Shown here in pieces: positions 9,544-19,073 of a stretch of 64,000 bases of DNA. Positions within the stretch are counted from its first letter, which is position 1. Each line of letters starts with the position of its first letter. The stretch is from Pseudomonas protegens CHA0 (GTDB lineage Bacteria; Pseudomonadota; Gammaproteobacteria; Pseudomonadales; Pseudomonadaceae): positions 6,393,001-6,457,000 of the forward strand of contig NC_021237.1 in NCBI RefSeq assembly GCF_000397205.1. The letters run 5' to 3'. The notes beneath the pieces are model-generated. The model did no database searches and was not told where the DNA came from. It saw only the letters and a list, made by a program, of their open reading frames with translations. The position numbers and the translations under genes were made by a program.

Positions 9544-11412
9544 ATGTCCTTTGCTTCCCTCGGTCTCTCCGAGGCTTTAGTCGGCGCCATCGAAGCCGCC
9601 GGCTACACCCAGCCTACTCCGGTGCAACAGCGGGCCATTCCCGCCGTGTTGCAAGGTCGCGATCTGATGGTCGCGGCACAGACAGGTACTGGTAAAACCG
9701 GCGGTTTCGCCCTTCCGATCCTGGAACGGTTGTTTCCCAACGGTCATCCGGACAAATCCCAGCGTCATGGCCCGCGCCAACCCCGCGTACTGGTCCTGAC
9801 CCCCACTCGCGAGCTGGCCGCGCAAGTGCATGACAGCTTCAAGCTGTACGCCCGCGACCTGAAGTTCGTCAGCGCCTGCATCTTCGGCGGCGTCGGCATG
9901 AACCCGCAGGTCCAGGCCATGGCCCGTGGCGTCGATGTGCTGGTGGCGTGCCCCGGCCGTCTGCTGGACCTGGCTGGCCAGGGCAGCGTCGACCTGTCCC
10001 ACGTGGAAATCCTGGTTCTCGACGAAGCCGACCGCATGCTCGACATGGGCTTCGTCCATGACGTCAAGAAAGTCCTCGCCCGCCTGCCGGCCAAGCGCCA
10101 GAACCTGCTGTTCTCCGCGACCTTCTCCAAGGACATCACGGACCTGGCCGGCAAGCTGCTGCACAACCCCGAGCGCATCGAAGTGACCCCGCCGAACACC
10201 ACGGTGGAGCGTATCGAGCAGCGGGTCTTCCGCCTGCCGGCCAGCCACAAGCGTGCCCTGCTGGCGCACCTGATCACCGCCGGCGCCTGGGAACAGGTCC
10301 TGGTGTTCACCCGGACCAAGCACGGCGCCAACCGCCTGGCCGAGTACCTGGACAAGCACGGCCTGAGCGCTGTGGCGATCCACGGCAACAAGAGCCAGAA
10401 CGCCCGTACCAAAGCGCTGGCCGACTTCAAGGCCGGCGAAGTGCGGATCCTGGTCGCCACCGATATCGCCGCCCGCGGCCTGGATATCGACCAACTGCCT
10501 CACGTGGTCAACTTCGAGCTGCCTAACGTCGACGAAGACTACGTGCACCGTATTGGCCGTACCGGCCGTGCCGGTCGCTCCGGCGAAGCCATCTCCCTGG
10601 TGGCTCCGGACGAAGAGAAACTGCTGAAAAGCATCGAGCGCATGACCAAGCAGAAGATCGCCGACGGTGACCTGATGGGCTTCGATGCCAGCGCAGTGGA
10701 AGCCGAGAAGCCGGAAGTGCGCGAGCGTCCGGATGTGCGCAACCCGCGCAATCCCCGTGGCCCACGCGGCGATGGCCCGAACGGCGGTGGCGGTGGTGGC
10801 GGTCGCAAGGACAAGGGCAAGGACAAGGGTGGCAAGGAAAAACCCGCCCGTGGCGAACGCCCGGCCCGCGAGCAGAAGCCTCGTGAAGGCACCCCGGCCC
10901 GCGAACAGCGTCAACCGACGCCCCGTGCCGATCGCGCACCGGACGAGTTCCTCGACGACGACGTGGACAACTTCGGTAACCGCGCTGATTACGTCAGCCC
11001 GTACCAGAACAAGAACAACCAGGGCCGCGGCCGCCGCCCAGGGGCTCCGGCCCAGGGTGCGGGCGCTGGCAATCCGCCACGCGGCGGTGCCGGTGGTGGC
11101 CAGGGTCGTTCCGGCAACCCGCGCAACAGCAACGGCAGCACCACCGGCACCGCGCCGGCCAAGCGCAGTGGCGGCCCGCGCAACGGCGCCCCTCGTGACA
11201 GCCAGGGCCGTCGCGACGAGCCGCGCAATCGCCGCCCGAATCGTGACGATCAGCCACGCCAGGAACCGGCCGTGCAGAATCCTCGGGGCAACCAGCCGAA
11301 GATCATGCACAAGGAATCCAAGGCCGATCGTTTCCCGACGCCTGAGCAGCTGGATCAGTTGCCAAGCCGTCCACGGGGCGAAAAGCCGGCGCTGCTGACC
11401 CGCAACCGCTGA
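9544..11412 (+). CDS. rhlE: DEAD-box ATP-dependent RNA helicase RhlE
   Basis: 622 residues. The helicase core covers about residues 1-380, with the Q motif ([13 protein letters not shown]), AQTGTGKT (motif I), PTRELA, DEAD ([13 protein letters not shown]), SAT and the motif [10 protein letters not shown]. The remaining ~240 residues form a low-complexity, Arg/Gly/Pro/Asn-rich basic tail ([21 protein letters not shown]-like runs), typical of pseudomonad RhlE and likely RNA-binding and disordered. Role: unwinding RNA duplexes in RNA decay or ribosome assembly. The ATG at 9544 starts [13 protein letters not shown] at the expected helicase N terminus. Confidence 0.95.
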   Translation: MSFASLGLSEALVGAIEAAGYTQPTPVQQRAIPAVLQGRDLMVAAQTGTGKTGGFALPILERLFPNGHPDKSQRHGPRQPRVLVLTPTRELAAQVHDSFKLYARDLKFVSACIFGGVGMNPQVQAMARGVDVLVACPGRLLDLAGQGSVDLSHVEILVLDEADRMLDMGFVHDVKKVLARLPAKRQNLLFSATFSKDITDLAGKLLHNPERIEVTPPNTTVERIEQRVFRLPASHKRALLAHLITAGAWEQVLVFTRTKHGANRLAEYLDKHGLSAVAIHGNKSQNARTKALADFKAGEVRILVATDIAARGLDIDQLPHVVNFELPNVDEDYVHRIGRTGRAGRSGEAISLVAPDEEKLLKSIERMTKQKIADGDLMGFDASAVEAEKPEVRERPDVRNPRNPRGPRGDGPNGGGGGGGRKDKGKDKGGKEKPARGERPAREQKPREGTPAREQRQPTPRADRAPDEFLDDDVDNFGNRADYVSPYQNKNNQGRGRRPGAPAQGAGAGNPPRGGAGGGQGRSGNPRNSNGSTTGTAPAKRSGGPRNGAPRDSQGRRDEPRNRRPNRDDQPRQEPAVQNPRGNQPKIMHKESKADRFPTPEQLDQLPSRPRGEKPALLTRNR

Positions 11413-11428
11413 GCCTCGCGCTGAAATG

Positions 11429-11467
11429 AAAAACGCCCCTGGCCGCAAGGCCCGGGGCGTTTTTTAT
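11429..11467 (+). terminator. Rho-independent terminator after rhlE
   Basis: AAAACGCCCC and GGGGCGTTTT arms, with an inner GGCC-GCAA-GGCC stem, end in TTTTTT 17-50 bases after the rhlE stop. The A-rich 5' side means it could also work on the opposite strand. Confidence 0.88.
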
Positions 11468-11489
11468 GGTGGCTGGTCGAGGGCGTTTC

Positions 11490-11516
11490 TGTAGCCGCTG
11501 CCGCAGGTTGCGAACG
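11490..11516. repeat. GTAGCCGCTGCCGCAGG-class REP
   Basis: A copy of a second palindromic repeat class, beginning TGTAGCCGCTGCCGCAGGTT. The same unit appears inverted at 11679-11702 and as a full hairpin pair at 45169-45247. The two copies here bracket an intrinsic terminator. Confidence 0.7.
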
Positions 11517-11571
11517 AGGGGGAACCCGGCGCGAGGATCTGACCGGCTCACCGTGTTTCATGACGGGCAAT

Positions 11572-11609
11572 AAAAAACGCCCCCGGTTTGTGGCCGGGGG
11601 CGTTTTTTT
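11572..11609. terminator. Second intrinsic terminator, bidirectional
   Basis: A strong stem of ACGCCCCCGG against CCGGGGGCGT, flanked by A-rich sequence on the left and TTTTTTT on the right. On the minus strand it lies about 100 bases beyond the yceI stop, so it probably terminates the yceI transcript as well as any rhlE read-through. Confidence 0.8.
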
Positions 11610-11678
11610 GCCTTCGCAGGTTGCGACCAGTCCTATAAGGGCTGTGCGGGGGAGATCGCGAAGGCCCTGCGGGCCTTG

Positions 11679-11702
11679 TCGCAGCCTGCGGCAGCGGCTA
11701 CA
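11679..11702. repeat. Inverted GTAGCCGCTGCCGCAGG-class REP
   Basis: The reverse complement of the unit at 11490, CGCAGCCTGCGGCAGCGGCT followed by ACAG, ending ten bases before the yceI stop. Together with the first copy it forms an inverted pair about 160 bases apart. Confidence 0.7.
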
Positions 11703-11711
11703 GACGAAGCA

Positions 11712-12308
11712 TTACTTCGCTTTCACGCCTTCGAAGCTGATGTACAGGTCAACATTGTTGGAGGCCGGGCCCAGGTCCATCATCTTGCCGAAATCCTGGC
11801 GATTGATGCTGGTGGTACCTTCGAAGCCGGCACGGTAGCCGCCCCATGGGTCCTTGCCTTCACCCAGGAAGGTGGCCTTGACCACGACTGGCTTGGTCAC
11901 GCCATGCAGGGTCAGGTCGCCGGCCACGTCAGCGGTCAGCTTGCCGTCGGCGTTCTTGCCGGTGGGCTTGACGCTGGTGGAGACGAACTTGGCGTCGGCA
12001 AACTTGCCGGCGTCCAGGAAGTCCTTGCTGGTGATGTGCTTGTCACGTTCAGCGTGGTTGGTGAACACGCTGGCGGTGCGCACGTTGACTTCGATCTTGG
12101 CGTCTTCCGGCTTGGCCGCGTCAAAGCTGAACTTGCCGTCCAGGTCCTTGAAGGTACCGGTGATGAAGCTGTAGCCCAGGTGGCTGATCTTGAAGTCGAC
12201 GAAGGCGTGCTGGCCTTCCTTGTCGATCACGTAGTCCGCTGCCATCACTTGACCGGCCGCCAATACAGCAGATCCGATTGCCAGAGCGGCGAGAGTCTTT
12301 TTCAACAT
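11712..12308 (-). CDS. yceI: YceI family periplasmic protein
   Basis: 198 residues with a Sec signal peptide ([23 protein letters not shown]) and a lipocalin-like YceI beta-barrel ([43 protein letters not shown]). Family members bind isoprenoid or quinone-like lipids. The ATG at 12308 is chosen for the signal peptide and a GGAA upstream; a frame extension to 12341 is not needed. It follows the cytochrome b561 gene by about 30 bases, the same pairing as E. coli yceJ-yceI, suggesting a shared quinone/redox role. Confidence 0.92.
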   Translation of the reverse strand: MLKKTLAALAIGSAVLAAGQVMAADYVIDKEGQHAFVDFKISHLGYSFITGTFKDLDGKFSFDAAKPEDAKIEVNVRTASVFTNHAERDKHITSKDFLDAGKFADAKFVSTSVKPTGKNADGKLTADVAGDLTLHGVTKPVVVKATFLGEGKDPWGGYRAGFEGTTSINRQDFGKMMDLGPASNNVDLYISFEGVKAK

Positions 12309-12340
12309 GCTTTCTATTCCTTTTGAGTCAAGGTTGAACA

Positions 12341-12892
12341 TCAGGCTTTGCGACCCAGCATACGGGTAAGGGTCGCATCACGATCGATAAAGTGGTGCTT
12401 CAGCGCAGCCAGGCCATGGATACCGGCAAAGATCACCAGTGCCCAGGCCAGGTACAGATGCACCACACCTGCTACATCTGCCTGGTCCGGTAGTCCGGAG
12501 ATCAGGGCAGGAACTTCAAACAAGCCGAACACCGGGATACCCACGCCGTCGGCGGTGGAGATCAGGTAACCGGCAATCATGACCGCGAACAGGCCGAGGT
12601 AGAGGAACGCGTGCCCCAGCTTGGCCCCCAGGCGGGTCAGCGGCCCATGGTTGGCCGGGGCCGGCGGCGGTGGGCTGACCCACCGCCACAACACCCGCAG
12701 CAGCATGATTGCAAACAGTGTCAGGCCGATACTCTTGTGCAGGTCCGGCGCGTCTTTGCGCCAGGTGCTGTAGTAGTCGAGGCCGACCATCCACAGGCCC
12801 AGGGCGAACAGACCAAACACCGCCAGGGCCACGCCCCAGTGCAGAACAATGCTGACCCAACCATAGCGAGAAGAAGAATTACGTAACTGCAT
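12341..12892 (-). CDS. Cytochrome b561 (YceJ-like)
   Basis: About 183 residues with four membrane helices and conserved histidines in helices ([59 protein letters not shown]) that ligate two b hemes. The family moves electrons between the quinone pool and periplasmic partners. Two ATGs nine bases apart are possible; the one at 12892 has AGGA at good distance. It is the first gene of a two-gene unit with yceI. Confidence 0.9.
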   Translation of the reverse strand: MQLRNSSSRYGWVSIVLHWGVALAVFGLFALGLWMVGLDYYSTWRKDAPDLHKSIGLTLFAIMLLRVLWRWVSPPPPAPANHGPLTRLGAKLGHAFLYLGLFAVMIAGYLISTADGVGIPVFGLFEVPALISGLPDQADVAGVVHLYLAWALVIFAGIHGLAALKHHFIDRDATLTRMLGRKA

Positions 12893-13209
12893 CAGTTGCA
12901 TCCTGTAAGAAACGCAGATCAAGACTAGCGATTTACCTATCGAATTAAAGCGGAATTTTTTGCTTTGAAATATCGAGAAATACGATCAGTAGTCTGGACC
13001 GAGCGCGTTAAGAAAAGATTAAGCCTCACGCCAAGCCAGCCTTCTTGCTCCCTCGTGCCGTGCCCTGGGTCTTGCAGGCGGCGTCTTTGCACCTGACGCA
13101 TCACGCCGTGGCGCGTCTTGCACAATAGGTTGTCCCGCGGCCATGCATTGCATAGGCTTGCCCGATTGTTCGCCCGCGCCGTTGGCGGGCCGCTTCCAGG
13201 AGACTGTAC
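12893..13209. other. Intergenic region upstream of bioA and cytochrome b561
   Basis: 317 bases between divergent genes. The left half is unusually AT-rich (AATTTTTTGCTTTGAAATAT) and contains a near-palindrome CGATTTACCTATCG (12929-12942) close to the cytochrome start, a possible operator. A plausible sigma-70 pair for bioA is TTGTCC (13130-13135) and TAGGCT (13153-13158) with a 17-base spacer. A degraded copy of the GCTTGCTCCCTCG repeat lies near 13044-13056. None of these is verified. Confidence 0.4.
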
Positions 13210-14616
13210 ATGGGCCTGAATAACCAGTGGATGCAACGCGATCTTGCGGTGCTGTGGCATCCCTGCACCCAGATGAAAGACCACGAACAGCTGCCGTTGA
13301 TCCCCATCAAGCGAGGCGAAGGCGTCTGGCTGGAAGACTTCGAAGGCAAACGCTACCTGGATGCGGTCAGCTCCTGGTGGGTCAATGTGTTCGGCCACGC
13401 CAACCCGCGCATCAACCAGCGTATCAAGGACCAGGTGGACCAGCTGGAACACGTGATCCTCGCCGGCTTCAGCCACCAGCCGGTGATCGAGTTGTCCGAG
13501 CGCCTGGTCAAGATCACCCCCGAAGGCCTGACACGCTGCTTCTACGCCGACAACGGTTCGTCATGCATCGAAGTGGCGATGAAGATGAGCTTTCACTACT
13601 GGATCAACCGCGGCCAACCGAACAAGAAGCGCTTCGTCACCCTGAGCAACAGCTACCACGGCGAGACCATCGCCGCCATGTCGGTGGGCGACGTACCGCT
13701 GTTCACCGAGACTTACAAGGCCCTGCTGCTGGACACCCTCAAGGTGCCGAGCCCGGACTGCTACCTGCGGCCCGAAGGCATGAGCTGGGAAGAACACTCG
13801 CGGAACATGTTCGCCGCCATGGAGCAGACCCTGGCCGAGCACCACGAAACAGTGGCCGCGGTCATAGTCGAGCCGCTGATCCAGGGCGCCGGCGGCATGC
13901 GCATGTATCACCCGGTGTACCTCAAGCTGCTGCGCGAAGCCTGCGACCGCTATGGCGTGCACCTGATCCATGACGAGATCGCCGTGGGTTTCGGCCGCAC
14001 CGGCACGATGTTCGCCTGCGAGCAGGCCGGCATCCGCCCGGATTTCCTGTGCCTGTCCAAGGCCCTGACCGGCGGCTACCTGCCCCTGGCCGCGTGCATG
14101 ACCACCGATGAGGTCTACAGCGCCTTCTACGACGACTACCCGACCCTGCGCGCCTTCCTCCACTCCCACAGCTACACCGGTAACCCGCTGGCCTGTGCCG
14201 CGGCCCTGGCGACCCTGGATATCTTCGAGCAGGACAAGGTGGTGGAGAACAACCACGCGCTTGCCCGGCGCATGGCCAGCGCCACCGCGCACCTGGTGGA
14301 CCACCCCCACGTTGCCGAAGTACGCCAGACCGGCATGGTCCTGGCCATCGAGATGGTCCAGGACAAGGCCAGCAAGACCGCCTACCCCTGGCAGGAACGC
14401 CGCGGCCTGAAAGTCTTCCAGCACGCCCTGGAACGCGGCGCCCTGTTGCGTCCCCTGGGCAGCGTGGTGTATTTCCTGCCGCCGTACGTGATCACCCCGG
14501 AACAGATCGACTTCCTCGCCGAAGTCGCCAGTGAAGGCATCGATATCGCCACCCGCGACCAGGTCAGCGTGGCGGTGCCCAAGGACTTCCACCCCGGCTT
14601 TCGCGATCCGGGCTAG
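13210..14616 (+). CDS. bioA: Adenosylmethionine-8-amino-7-oxononanoate transaminase
   Basis: This 468-residue class III PLP aminotransferase uses SAM as amino donor to make 7,8-diaminopelargonate in biotin synthesis. It shows WHPCTQMKDHE and SSWWVNVFGHANPRI at the N terminus, HDEIAVGFGRTG with the PLP-interacting Asp, and the Schiff-base lysine in LSKALTGGYLP near residue 283. These N-terminal motifs separate BioA from other class III aminotransferases. CCAGGAG precedes the ATG. It stands apart from bioBFHCD, as is usual in Pseudomonas, and is followed by a REP-type hairpin and rsmE. Confidence 0.95.
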   Translation: MGLNNQWMQRDLAVLWHPCTQMKDHEQLPLIPIKRGEGVWLEDFEGKRYLDAVSSWWVNVFGHANPRINQRIKDQVDQLEHVILAGFSHQPVIELSERLVKITPEGLTRCFYADNGSSCIEVAMKMSFHYWINRGQPNKKRFVTLSNSYHGETIAAMSVGDVPLFTETYKALLLDTLKVPSPDCYLRPEGMSWEEHSRNMFAAMEQTLAEHHETVAAVIVEPLIQGAGGMRMYHPVYLKLLREACDRYGVHLIHDEIAVGFGRTGTMFACEQAGIRPDFLCLSKALTGGYLPLAACMTTDEVYSAFYDDYPTLRAFLHSHSYTGNPLACAAALATLDIFEQDKVVENNHALARRMASATAHLVDHPHVAEVRQTGMVLAIEMVQDKASKTAYPWQERRGLKVFQHALERGALLRPLGSVVYFLPPYVITPEQIDFLAEVASEGIDIATRDQVSVAVPKDFHPGFRDPG

Positions 14617-14630
14617 AACAGGTCGTTAGT

Positions 14631-14660
14631 TGTGGCGAGGGAGCTTGCTCCCTCGCCACA
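14631..14660. repeat. TGTGGCGAGGGAGC palindrome
   Basis: A perfect inverted repeat with 14-base arms (TGTGGCGAGGGAGC) and a TT loop, 15 bases after the bioA stop. This is a third REP class in the window; a degraded relative lies near 13044. Without a T run it is not a clear terminator, so bioA-rsmE read-through is possible. Confidence 0.8.
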
Positions 14661-14699
14661 GAACGCTTTCCACCGATTCACATTCAACAGAGAACCCAG

Positions 14700-15419
14700 A
14701 TGAGATTGTCCCGCTTCTTTATCGACGCCACCCTGAGCCTAGGCGAACACGAGTTGCCGGAAGCCCAGGCACACTACATCGGGCGCGTACTGCGCATGGC
14801 CGAAGGTGCTGCCCTGCAGGTGTTCGATGGCTCGGGCACCGAGTTTCGCGGGGCTCTGGTGGAAGTGGGCAAGAAGCGGGTTCGGGTCCAGCTGAATGAA
14901 AGCTTCGCCGGCCAGGAAGAATCACCGCTGCGGATTCACCTGGGCCAGGGCCTGTCCCGAGGCGAGCGCATGGACTGGGCGATCCAGAAGGCCACCGAAC
15001 TGGGGGTCAGCGAAATCACCCCGATCTTCAGCGAGCGCTGCGAAGTGCGGCTCAAGGACGAGCGCGCCGATAAGCGCCTGCTGCACTGGCGCCAGGTGGC
15101 CATCAGCGCCTGCGAACAGTGCGGCCGCTCGCAGGTCCCGGTGATCCACCCACCCGTGCTGCTGGCGGACTGGATCAAGCAGGCCCGGGCCGACCTGAAG
15201 CTGGTGCTGCACCCCGTGGCCCAGCCCCTGGAAAGCCACGCCAAGCCTGCCAGCCTGGCGTTCCTCATTGGCCCTGAAGGCGGCCTGACAGACGCCGAAG
15301 TGGAGCTGTCCCACAGCGCCGGTTTCCTCCCCGCGCGCCTGGGGCCGCGGGTGCTGCGTACCGAAACCGCTCCCGTGGTGGCCCTGGCCGTGGCCCAGCA
15401 ACTGTGGGGTGACTTCTAA
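14700..15419 (+). CDS. rsmE: 16S rRNA (uracil1498-N3)-methyltransferase
   Basis: 239 residues, the usual RsmE length. An N-terminal PUA-like domain (FFIDATLSLGEHELPEAQAHYIGRVLRM) precedes a SPOUT methyltransferase domain with the trefoil-knot SAM motif LIGPEGGLTDAEV and RLGPRVLRTETAPV. It methylates N3 of U1498 in 16S rRNA in the assembled 30S subunit. It lies 83 bases after bioA with a REP in between. Confidence 0.95.
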   Translation: MRLSRFFIDATLSLGEHELPEAQAHYIGRVLRMAEGAALQVFDGSGTEFRGALVEVGKKRVRVQLNESFAGQEESPLRIHLGQGLSRGERMDWAIQKATELGVSEITPIFSERCEVRLKDERADKRLLHWRQVAISACEQCGRSQVPVIHPPVLLADWIKQARADLKLVLHPVAQPLESHAKPASLAFLIGPEGGLTDAEVELSHSAGFLPARLGPRVLRTETAPVVALAVAQQLWGDF

Positions 15420-15433
15420 CCCTTCCTTGGTGG

Positions 15434-16336
15434 CTATTGCACCGGATCGCTGGTGGGCTGGGCGATGATCGCTTTGAGTTCACTGGTCATGGGGAATTCC
15501 AGGTTCAGGCCCTTGGGCGGAATCGGCTGCTGGAACCAGCGCTGGTAAATGCCGTTGATCTCCCCGGAGCGGTACAGGTCCGCCAGGGCGCCATTGACCA
15601 GGGCCAGGAACTGCGGGTCATCCTTGCGCACCATGCAGCTGTAGATCTCCCGCGACTGTTCTTCCCCCACCACCACCCAGTTGTGCGGATCCCGGGCCTT
15701 GGCCCGCTCGCCGTACAGCAACGCATCGTCCATGTAGAACGCCGCCGCACGCCCCGACTGCAGCATCTGGAATGCCTCGCCGTGGTCCTTGGCGCTGATC
15801 ACGAACATGTCGATCTTGTGCTCGACGTTGTAGCTCTTGAGAAAACGCTCGTTGGTGGTCCCCGCCGTGGTCACCACGTTCTTGCCCCGCAGGTCGGCGA
15901 AGCTCTTGATCCCGCTGTCCTTGGCGGTCAGCAACTGGCCTTTGACGTAGATGAAGCCATAGGAAAACGCCACCTGCTTCTGCCGCTCGGCCGTCACCCC
16001 GGTGGAACCGCACTCCAGGTCCACGGTGCCGTTCTGCACCAGGGGAATGCGCGTCTGGGAGGTCACCAGGTTGTACTTCACTGCGAGTTTGGGCAGGTGC
16101 AACTGTTGCTGGATGCGCTCCACCACCTTGCCCGCCAGTTCCACCGAATACCCCATGGGCTGGCCACTGTTGTCGCCAACATAGGAGAACGGCACCGATG
16201 CATCGCGATAACCCAAGGTAATGGTGGAGCTATTGGCGATCTTGGCCAGGGTGCCGTCCAGGGGCACTTCGCTGGCGTGGGAAATGGCGCTGAACAACAG
16301 TCCCAGGGTGCAGCCGAGCAACGTGATCTTATGCAT
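15434..16336 (-). CDS. Amino-acid ABC transporter substrate-binding protein (GltI-like)
   Basis: 300 residues with a signal peptide (MHKITLLGCTLGLLFSAISHA) and an SBP_bac_3 domain: TITLGYRDASVPFSYVGD, the ligand-site segment VDLECGSTGVT and a late QMLQSGRAAAFYMDDALL. The pattern is closest to the glutamate/aspartate-binding GltI/PEB1 group. No permease or ATPase genes follow. It is downstream of the RidA and D-amino-acid dehydrogenase genes on the same strand, 29 bases from ridA, so it may capture their substrate and rely on a transporter elsewhere. Confidence 0.87.
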   Translation of the reverse strand: MHKITLLGCTLGLLFSAISHASEVPLDGTLAKIANSSTITLGYRDASVPFSYVGDNSGQPMGYSVELAGKVVERIQQQLHLPKLAVKYNLVTSQTRIPLVQNGTVDLECGSTGVTAERQKQVAFSYGFIYVKGQLLTAKDSGIKSFADLRGKNVVTTAGTTNERFLKSYNVEHKIDMFVISAKDHGEAFQMLQSGRAAAFYMDDALLYGERAKARDPHNWVVVGEEQSREIYSCMVRKDDPQFLALVNGALADLYRSGEINGIYQRWFQQPIPPKGLNLEFPMTSELKAIIAQPTSDPVQ

Positions 16337-16365
16337 TGTTATTCTCCGTTGTGGGTAGAAGTGAT

Positions 16366-16716
16366 TCAGCGGCGAACAGCGATGACGCTGATTTCGATGA
16401 GGATCTCCGGACGTGCCAGGGCCGCCTGCAAGGTAGTGCGAGCCGGTGCCTGGCCCGGAGACAGCCAGGCCGACCAGACCACGTTCATGGCCGCGAAGTC
16501 CGCCTGGATGTCCTTGAGGTAGAGCGTTGCGCTGAGCAGATGATCCTTGTCACTGCCGGCTTCGACCAGCAAGGCGTCGATCTTCTCCAGGACCTCCCGG
16601 GTCTGACCGCCGATGTCGCTGCTAGAGCCCGGCACCTGGCCGGAAAGGAACACCAGTTCGGCAAAGGTGACGGCGCCGCTGAGGCGATTGTTGCTGTGGA
16701 TACGCTGGATACTCAT
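16366..16716 (-). CDS. RidA family imine/enamine deaminase
   Basis: 116 residues of the YjgF/YER057c/UK114 family. Motifs FLSGQVPG and the C-terminal PARTTLQAALARPEILIEISVIAV hold the Arg (ARTT) that binds the carboxylate of imine substrates. Such proteins hydrolyse reactive 2-imino acids to 2-keto acids. CAGGAG precedes the ATG at 16716, 21 bases after the dehydrogenase stop. That neighbour would produce exactly such imines, so a coupled clean-up role is likely. Confidence 0.9.
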   Translation of the reverse strand: MSIQRIHSNNRLSGAVTFAELVFLSGQVPGSSSDIGGQTREVLEKIDALLVEAGSDKDHLLSATLYLKDIQADFAAMNVVWSAWLSPGQAPARTTLQAALARPEILIEISVIAVRR

Positions 16717-16737
16717 CTGAAGACTCCTGTTGAACAT

Positions 16738-17979
16738 TCAGGCGACGCGGGGCGCCAGGCCCTGCATGTCGATGCTGGTGGAACGCTGGCCGATCAGTTC
16801 GCCAAGCAACTGGCCACTGCCGCAGGCCAGGGTAAATCCCAGCGCGCCGTGGCCAAGGTTGAGCCACAGATTGCGATAGGCGGTGGCTCCGATCAGCGGC
16901 ACGCCGCTGGGAGTGGCGGGACGCATACCGGCCCATTCGATGGCTGCCGCATAATCACCGGCGGCGGCGAAGGTCTGCTCGGCCTGACGCCGCATCAAGG
17001 CCAGCCGAGCCGGGTCCGGGGACGGGTCGAAGCCGACGATGTCGACCATGGCCGCCACCCGCAGTTGCTGGCCGATACGCGCATAGACGATCTTGCGGTT
17101 GTAGTCGGTGATGCTGATGCCCGGCGCCCGGTGCTGCGGGCCGATGGGCACGCTGAGGCTGTAGCCCTTGAGCGGATACAGCGGCAGCTGGAGCCCGGGC
17201 AGGCGCAGTTCGGCGCTGCGGTGCCCGGCAGCCAGCACCAGTTGGTCCACCGGCAACACGCGCTCCCCCAGGTCGATGGCCTGGACCTTATCTCCCCCAT
17301 GGCGAATGCCCCGCACCCGCTGGCCCAGTAGGATTTCGCAGCGCCCGGAAGCGCGCAGCCGCGTGGCCAGTTGCTGGCAGAAGGCGTGGCAGTCGGCCAC
17401 TTCTTCATCCGGGGTATAGATACCGCCGACGAAGGGCGTATCCCCCAGGGCCGGTTCCAGGGCCGTGCATTCGGCGGCGCAAAGCACCTGTTGCTGGCCG
17501 CTGTCCGCCAGGTTGTGCCGGGCGTGCTCGAAGCTTTTTTGCTCGCGGAAAGTCACCAGCTTGCCGTTGCGCCGCCAGTCGAAGCCCTGTAGGCCATCCT
17601 CTTCGCGCCAGCTTTGCAGGGTGCTCTGGCTGAGCAGCGCCAGGCGCAGCAGGTGCGCGCCATTGCGCCGGTTCACCGAGTGCCGGCAAGCACCGAGGAA
17701 CCCCGCCAGCCAGCGCCACTGCGCCGCGTCCAGGCGTGGCCGCAGCTTGAGCGGAGAGTCGCCCTTGAGCATCCAGCCCAGGGCCTGCCAGGGCACCCCG
17801 GCATCAGCCAGAGGCGCCACATAGCGATAGGACAGCTGCCCGCCGTTGGCGAAACTGGTCTGGCTGCCCAGGGACTCCTGCGCCTCCACCAGCGTCACCT
17901 CGAAGCCCTGGCGGACCAGGGCGTAGGCACTGGCCAAACCGATAACGCCCCCTCCAATGATGCAAACCCGCTGACTCAT
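16738..17979 (-). CDS. D-amino-acid dehydrogenase, DadA-type FAD oxidoreductase
   Basis: 413 residues with an N-terminal FAD Rossmann motif (CIIGGGVIGLASAYALVRQG), the VLAAGHRS-type substrate/FAD segment and a C-terminal LWLNLGHGALGFTLACGSG motif, as in DadA. It oxidises a D-amino acid (or a similar amine) to an imino acid and passes electrons to the membrane chain. AGGGGCAG precedes the ATG at 17979; the frame upstream to 18069 is not needed. It is the first gene of a unit with ridA and a binding protein, divergent from a LysR regulator. Substrate specificity is unknown. Confidence 0.87.
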   Translation of the reverse strand: MSQRVCIIGGGVIGLASAYALVRQGFEVTLVEAQESLGSQTSFANGGQLSYRYVAPLADAGVPWQALGWMLKGDSPLKLRPRLDAAQWRWLAGFLGACRHSVNRRNGAHLLRLALLSQSTLQSWREEDGLQGFDWRRNGKLVTFREQKSFEHARHNLADSGQQQVLCAAECTALEPALGDTPFVGGIYTPDEEVADCHAFCQQLATRLRASGRCEILLGQRVRGIRHGGDKVQAIDLGERVLPVDQLVLAAGHRSAELRLPGLQLPLYPLKGYSLSVPIGPQHRAPGISITDYNRKIVYARIGQQLRVAAMVDIVGFDPSPDPARLALMRRQAEQTFAAAGDYAAAIEWAGMRPATPSGVPLIGATAYRNLWLNLGHGALGFTLACGSGQLLGELIGQRSTSIDMQGLAPRVA

Positions 17980-18086
17980 GACTGCCCCTGGCCTGTTGGT
18001 CGATGGCCCAAGGTTAGGGGCAGGTGACAGGCGCCGGACAATGAATAAAGATGGACCTCCCATAAACAAAGGTTATGGACTGTCCC

Positions 18087-18992
18087 ATGCGCCTTCGTCA
18101 TATCGAGATTTTCCAGGCCATCCGCCAGACCGGCTCCATCAGCGGCGCGGCGCAGTTGCTGCATGTCTCCCAGCCGGCGGTGACCAAGGTTTTGCAGCAC
18201 GCCGAACTGCAGTTGGGTTTCCCGTTGTTCCTGCGGGTGCGTGGCAAGTTGCAGCCAACCCCGGAAGCCCTGGAGCTGGAGCGCGAAGTGGACAAGGTCA
18301 GCGAGAGCCTGCAAGGGGTACGCCGCCTGGCCCAGAACCTGCGCCGGGCGCCGGGCCACAGCCTGCGCATCGGCGCCACACCGGCCCTGGCCCTGGCCTT
18401 GCTGCCGCCCGCCATCAGTGAATGGATCCGCCTTTACCCGGACAGCCTATGCGAACTGTCCAGCGCCCATAGCCGCGAGCTGGTACAGAACCTGCTGATG
18501 CGCGAAATCGACCTGGCGCTGACCCTGCAACCCCCGGATCACCCGGGCCTGAGCGCCCAACCCCTGGCCCAGGGTGTGCTGGTGGCCCTGGCGCCGCTGG
18601 GCTTCTGGCCCGAGCACAGCCGCGGCCAGCCCCTGGCGCTGCAGGAGCTGGCGGACGCGCCACTGATTGGCCTGAGCAGCGCCGACCCGTTGTCGGCCCG
18701 GCTCGACAGCTACCTCAAGTCGGTGGAGCCACCGCCGCGGGTGAGCATTGCCGTGCAGACCTATTCCCTGGCCCGGGCCATGGTCGAGTCCGGCGCCGGG
18801 CTGGCTCTGATCGACCCCTTCACCGCCCTGGGCGCCTCAACGGCCAACACCGCTATCCGCCCCTTGAGCCCGCCGCTGCCGATCACCCTGTACGCCGTGA
18901 CCCGCGCCGCAGAACCGCCGCCCCACACCCTGGCCAGCCTGCTGGAAATCTTCGCCCGCCAGGCCCGGGCCCAGCTCGACCGCCCCTTGTAG
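18087..18992 (+). CDS. LysR-family transcriptional regulator
   Basis: About 301 residues: an N-terminal winged helix (MRLRHIEIFQAIRQTGSISGAAQLLHVSQPAVTKVLQ-type) and a C-terminal effector-binding domain. An alternative ATG at 18075 would add MDCP; family N-termini favour 18087. The gene is divergent from the D-amino-acid dehydrogenase operon across about 107 bases, the classic arrangement for a LysR activator of the divergent genes, with a D-amino acid or derived keto acid as plausible inducer. Confidence 0.88.
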   Translation: MRLRHIEIFQAIRQTGSISGAAQLLHVSQPAVTKVLQHAELQLGFPLFLRVRGKLQPTPEALELEREVDKVSESLQGVRRLAQNLRRAPGHSLRIGATPALALALLPPAISEWIRLYPDSLCELSSAHSRELVQNLLMREIDLALTLQPPDHPGLSAQPLAQGVLVALAPLGFWPEHSRGQPLALQELADAPLIGLSSADPLSARLDSYLKSVEPPPRVSIAVQTYSLARAMVESGAGLALIDPFTALGASTANTAIRPLSPPLPITLYAVTRAAEPPPHTLASLLEIFARQARAQLDRPL

Positions 18993-19073
18993 GAGCTGGC
19001 TTGCCAGCGAAAACGTCCGCCAGCACGGTGCAAATCCAGAGGGCCCGCTGCGCCGGCCAGCCGGCCCCTACAG
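18988..19073. repeat. REP pair between lysR and haemolysin-III genes
   Basis: TGTAGGAGCTGGCTTGCCAG (from 18988) faces a degraded copy, CGGCCAGCCGGCCCCTACAG (19054-19073). The elements overlap the stop codons of both convergent genes, so the REP supplies the last coding bases. Confidence 0.65.
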
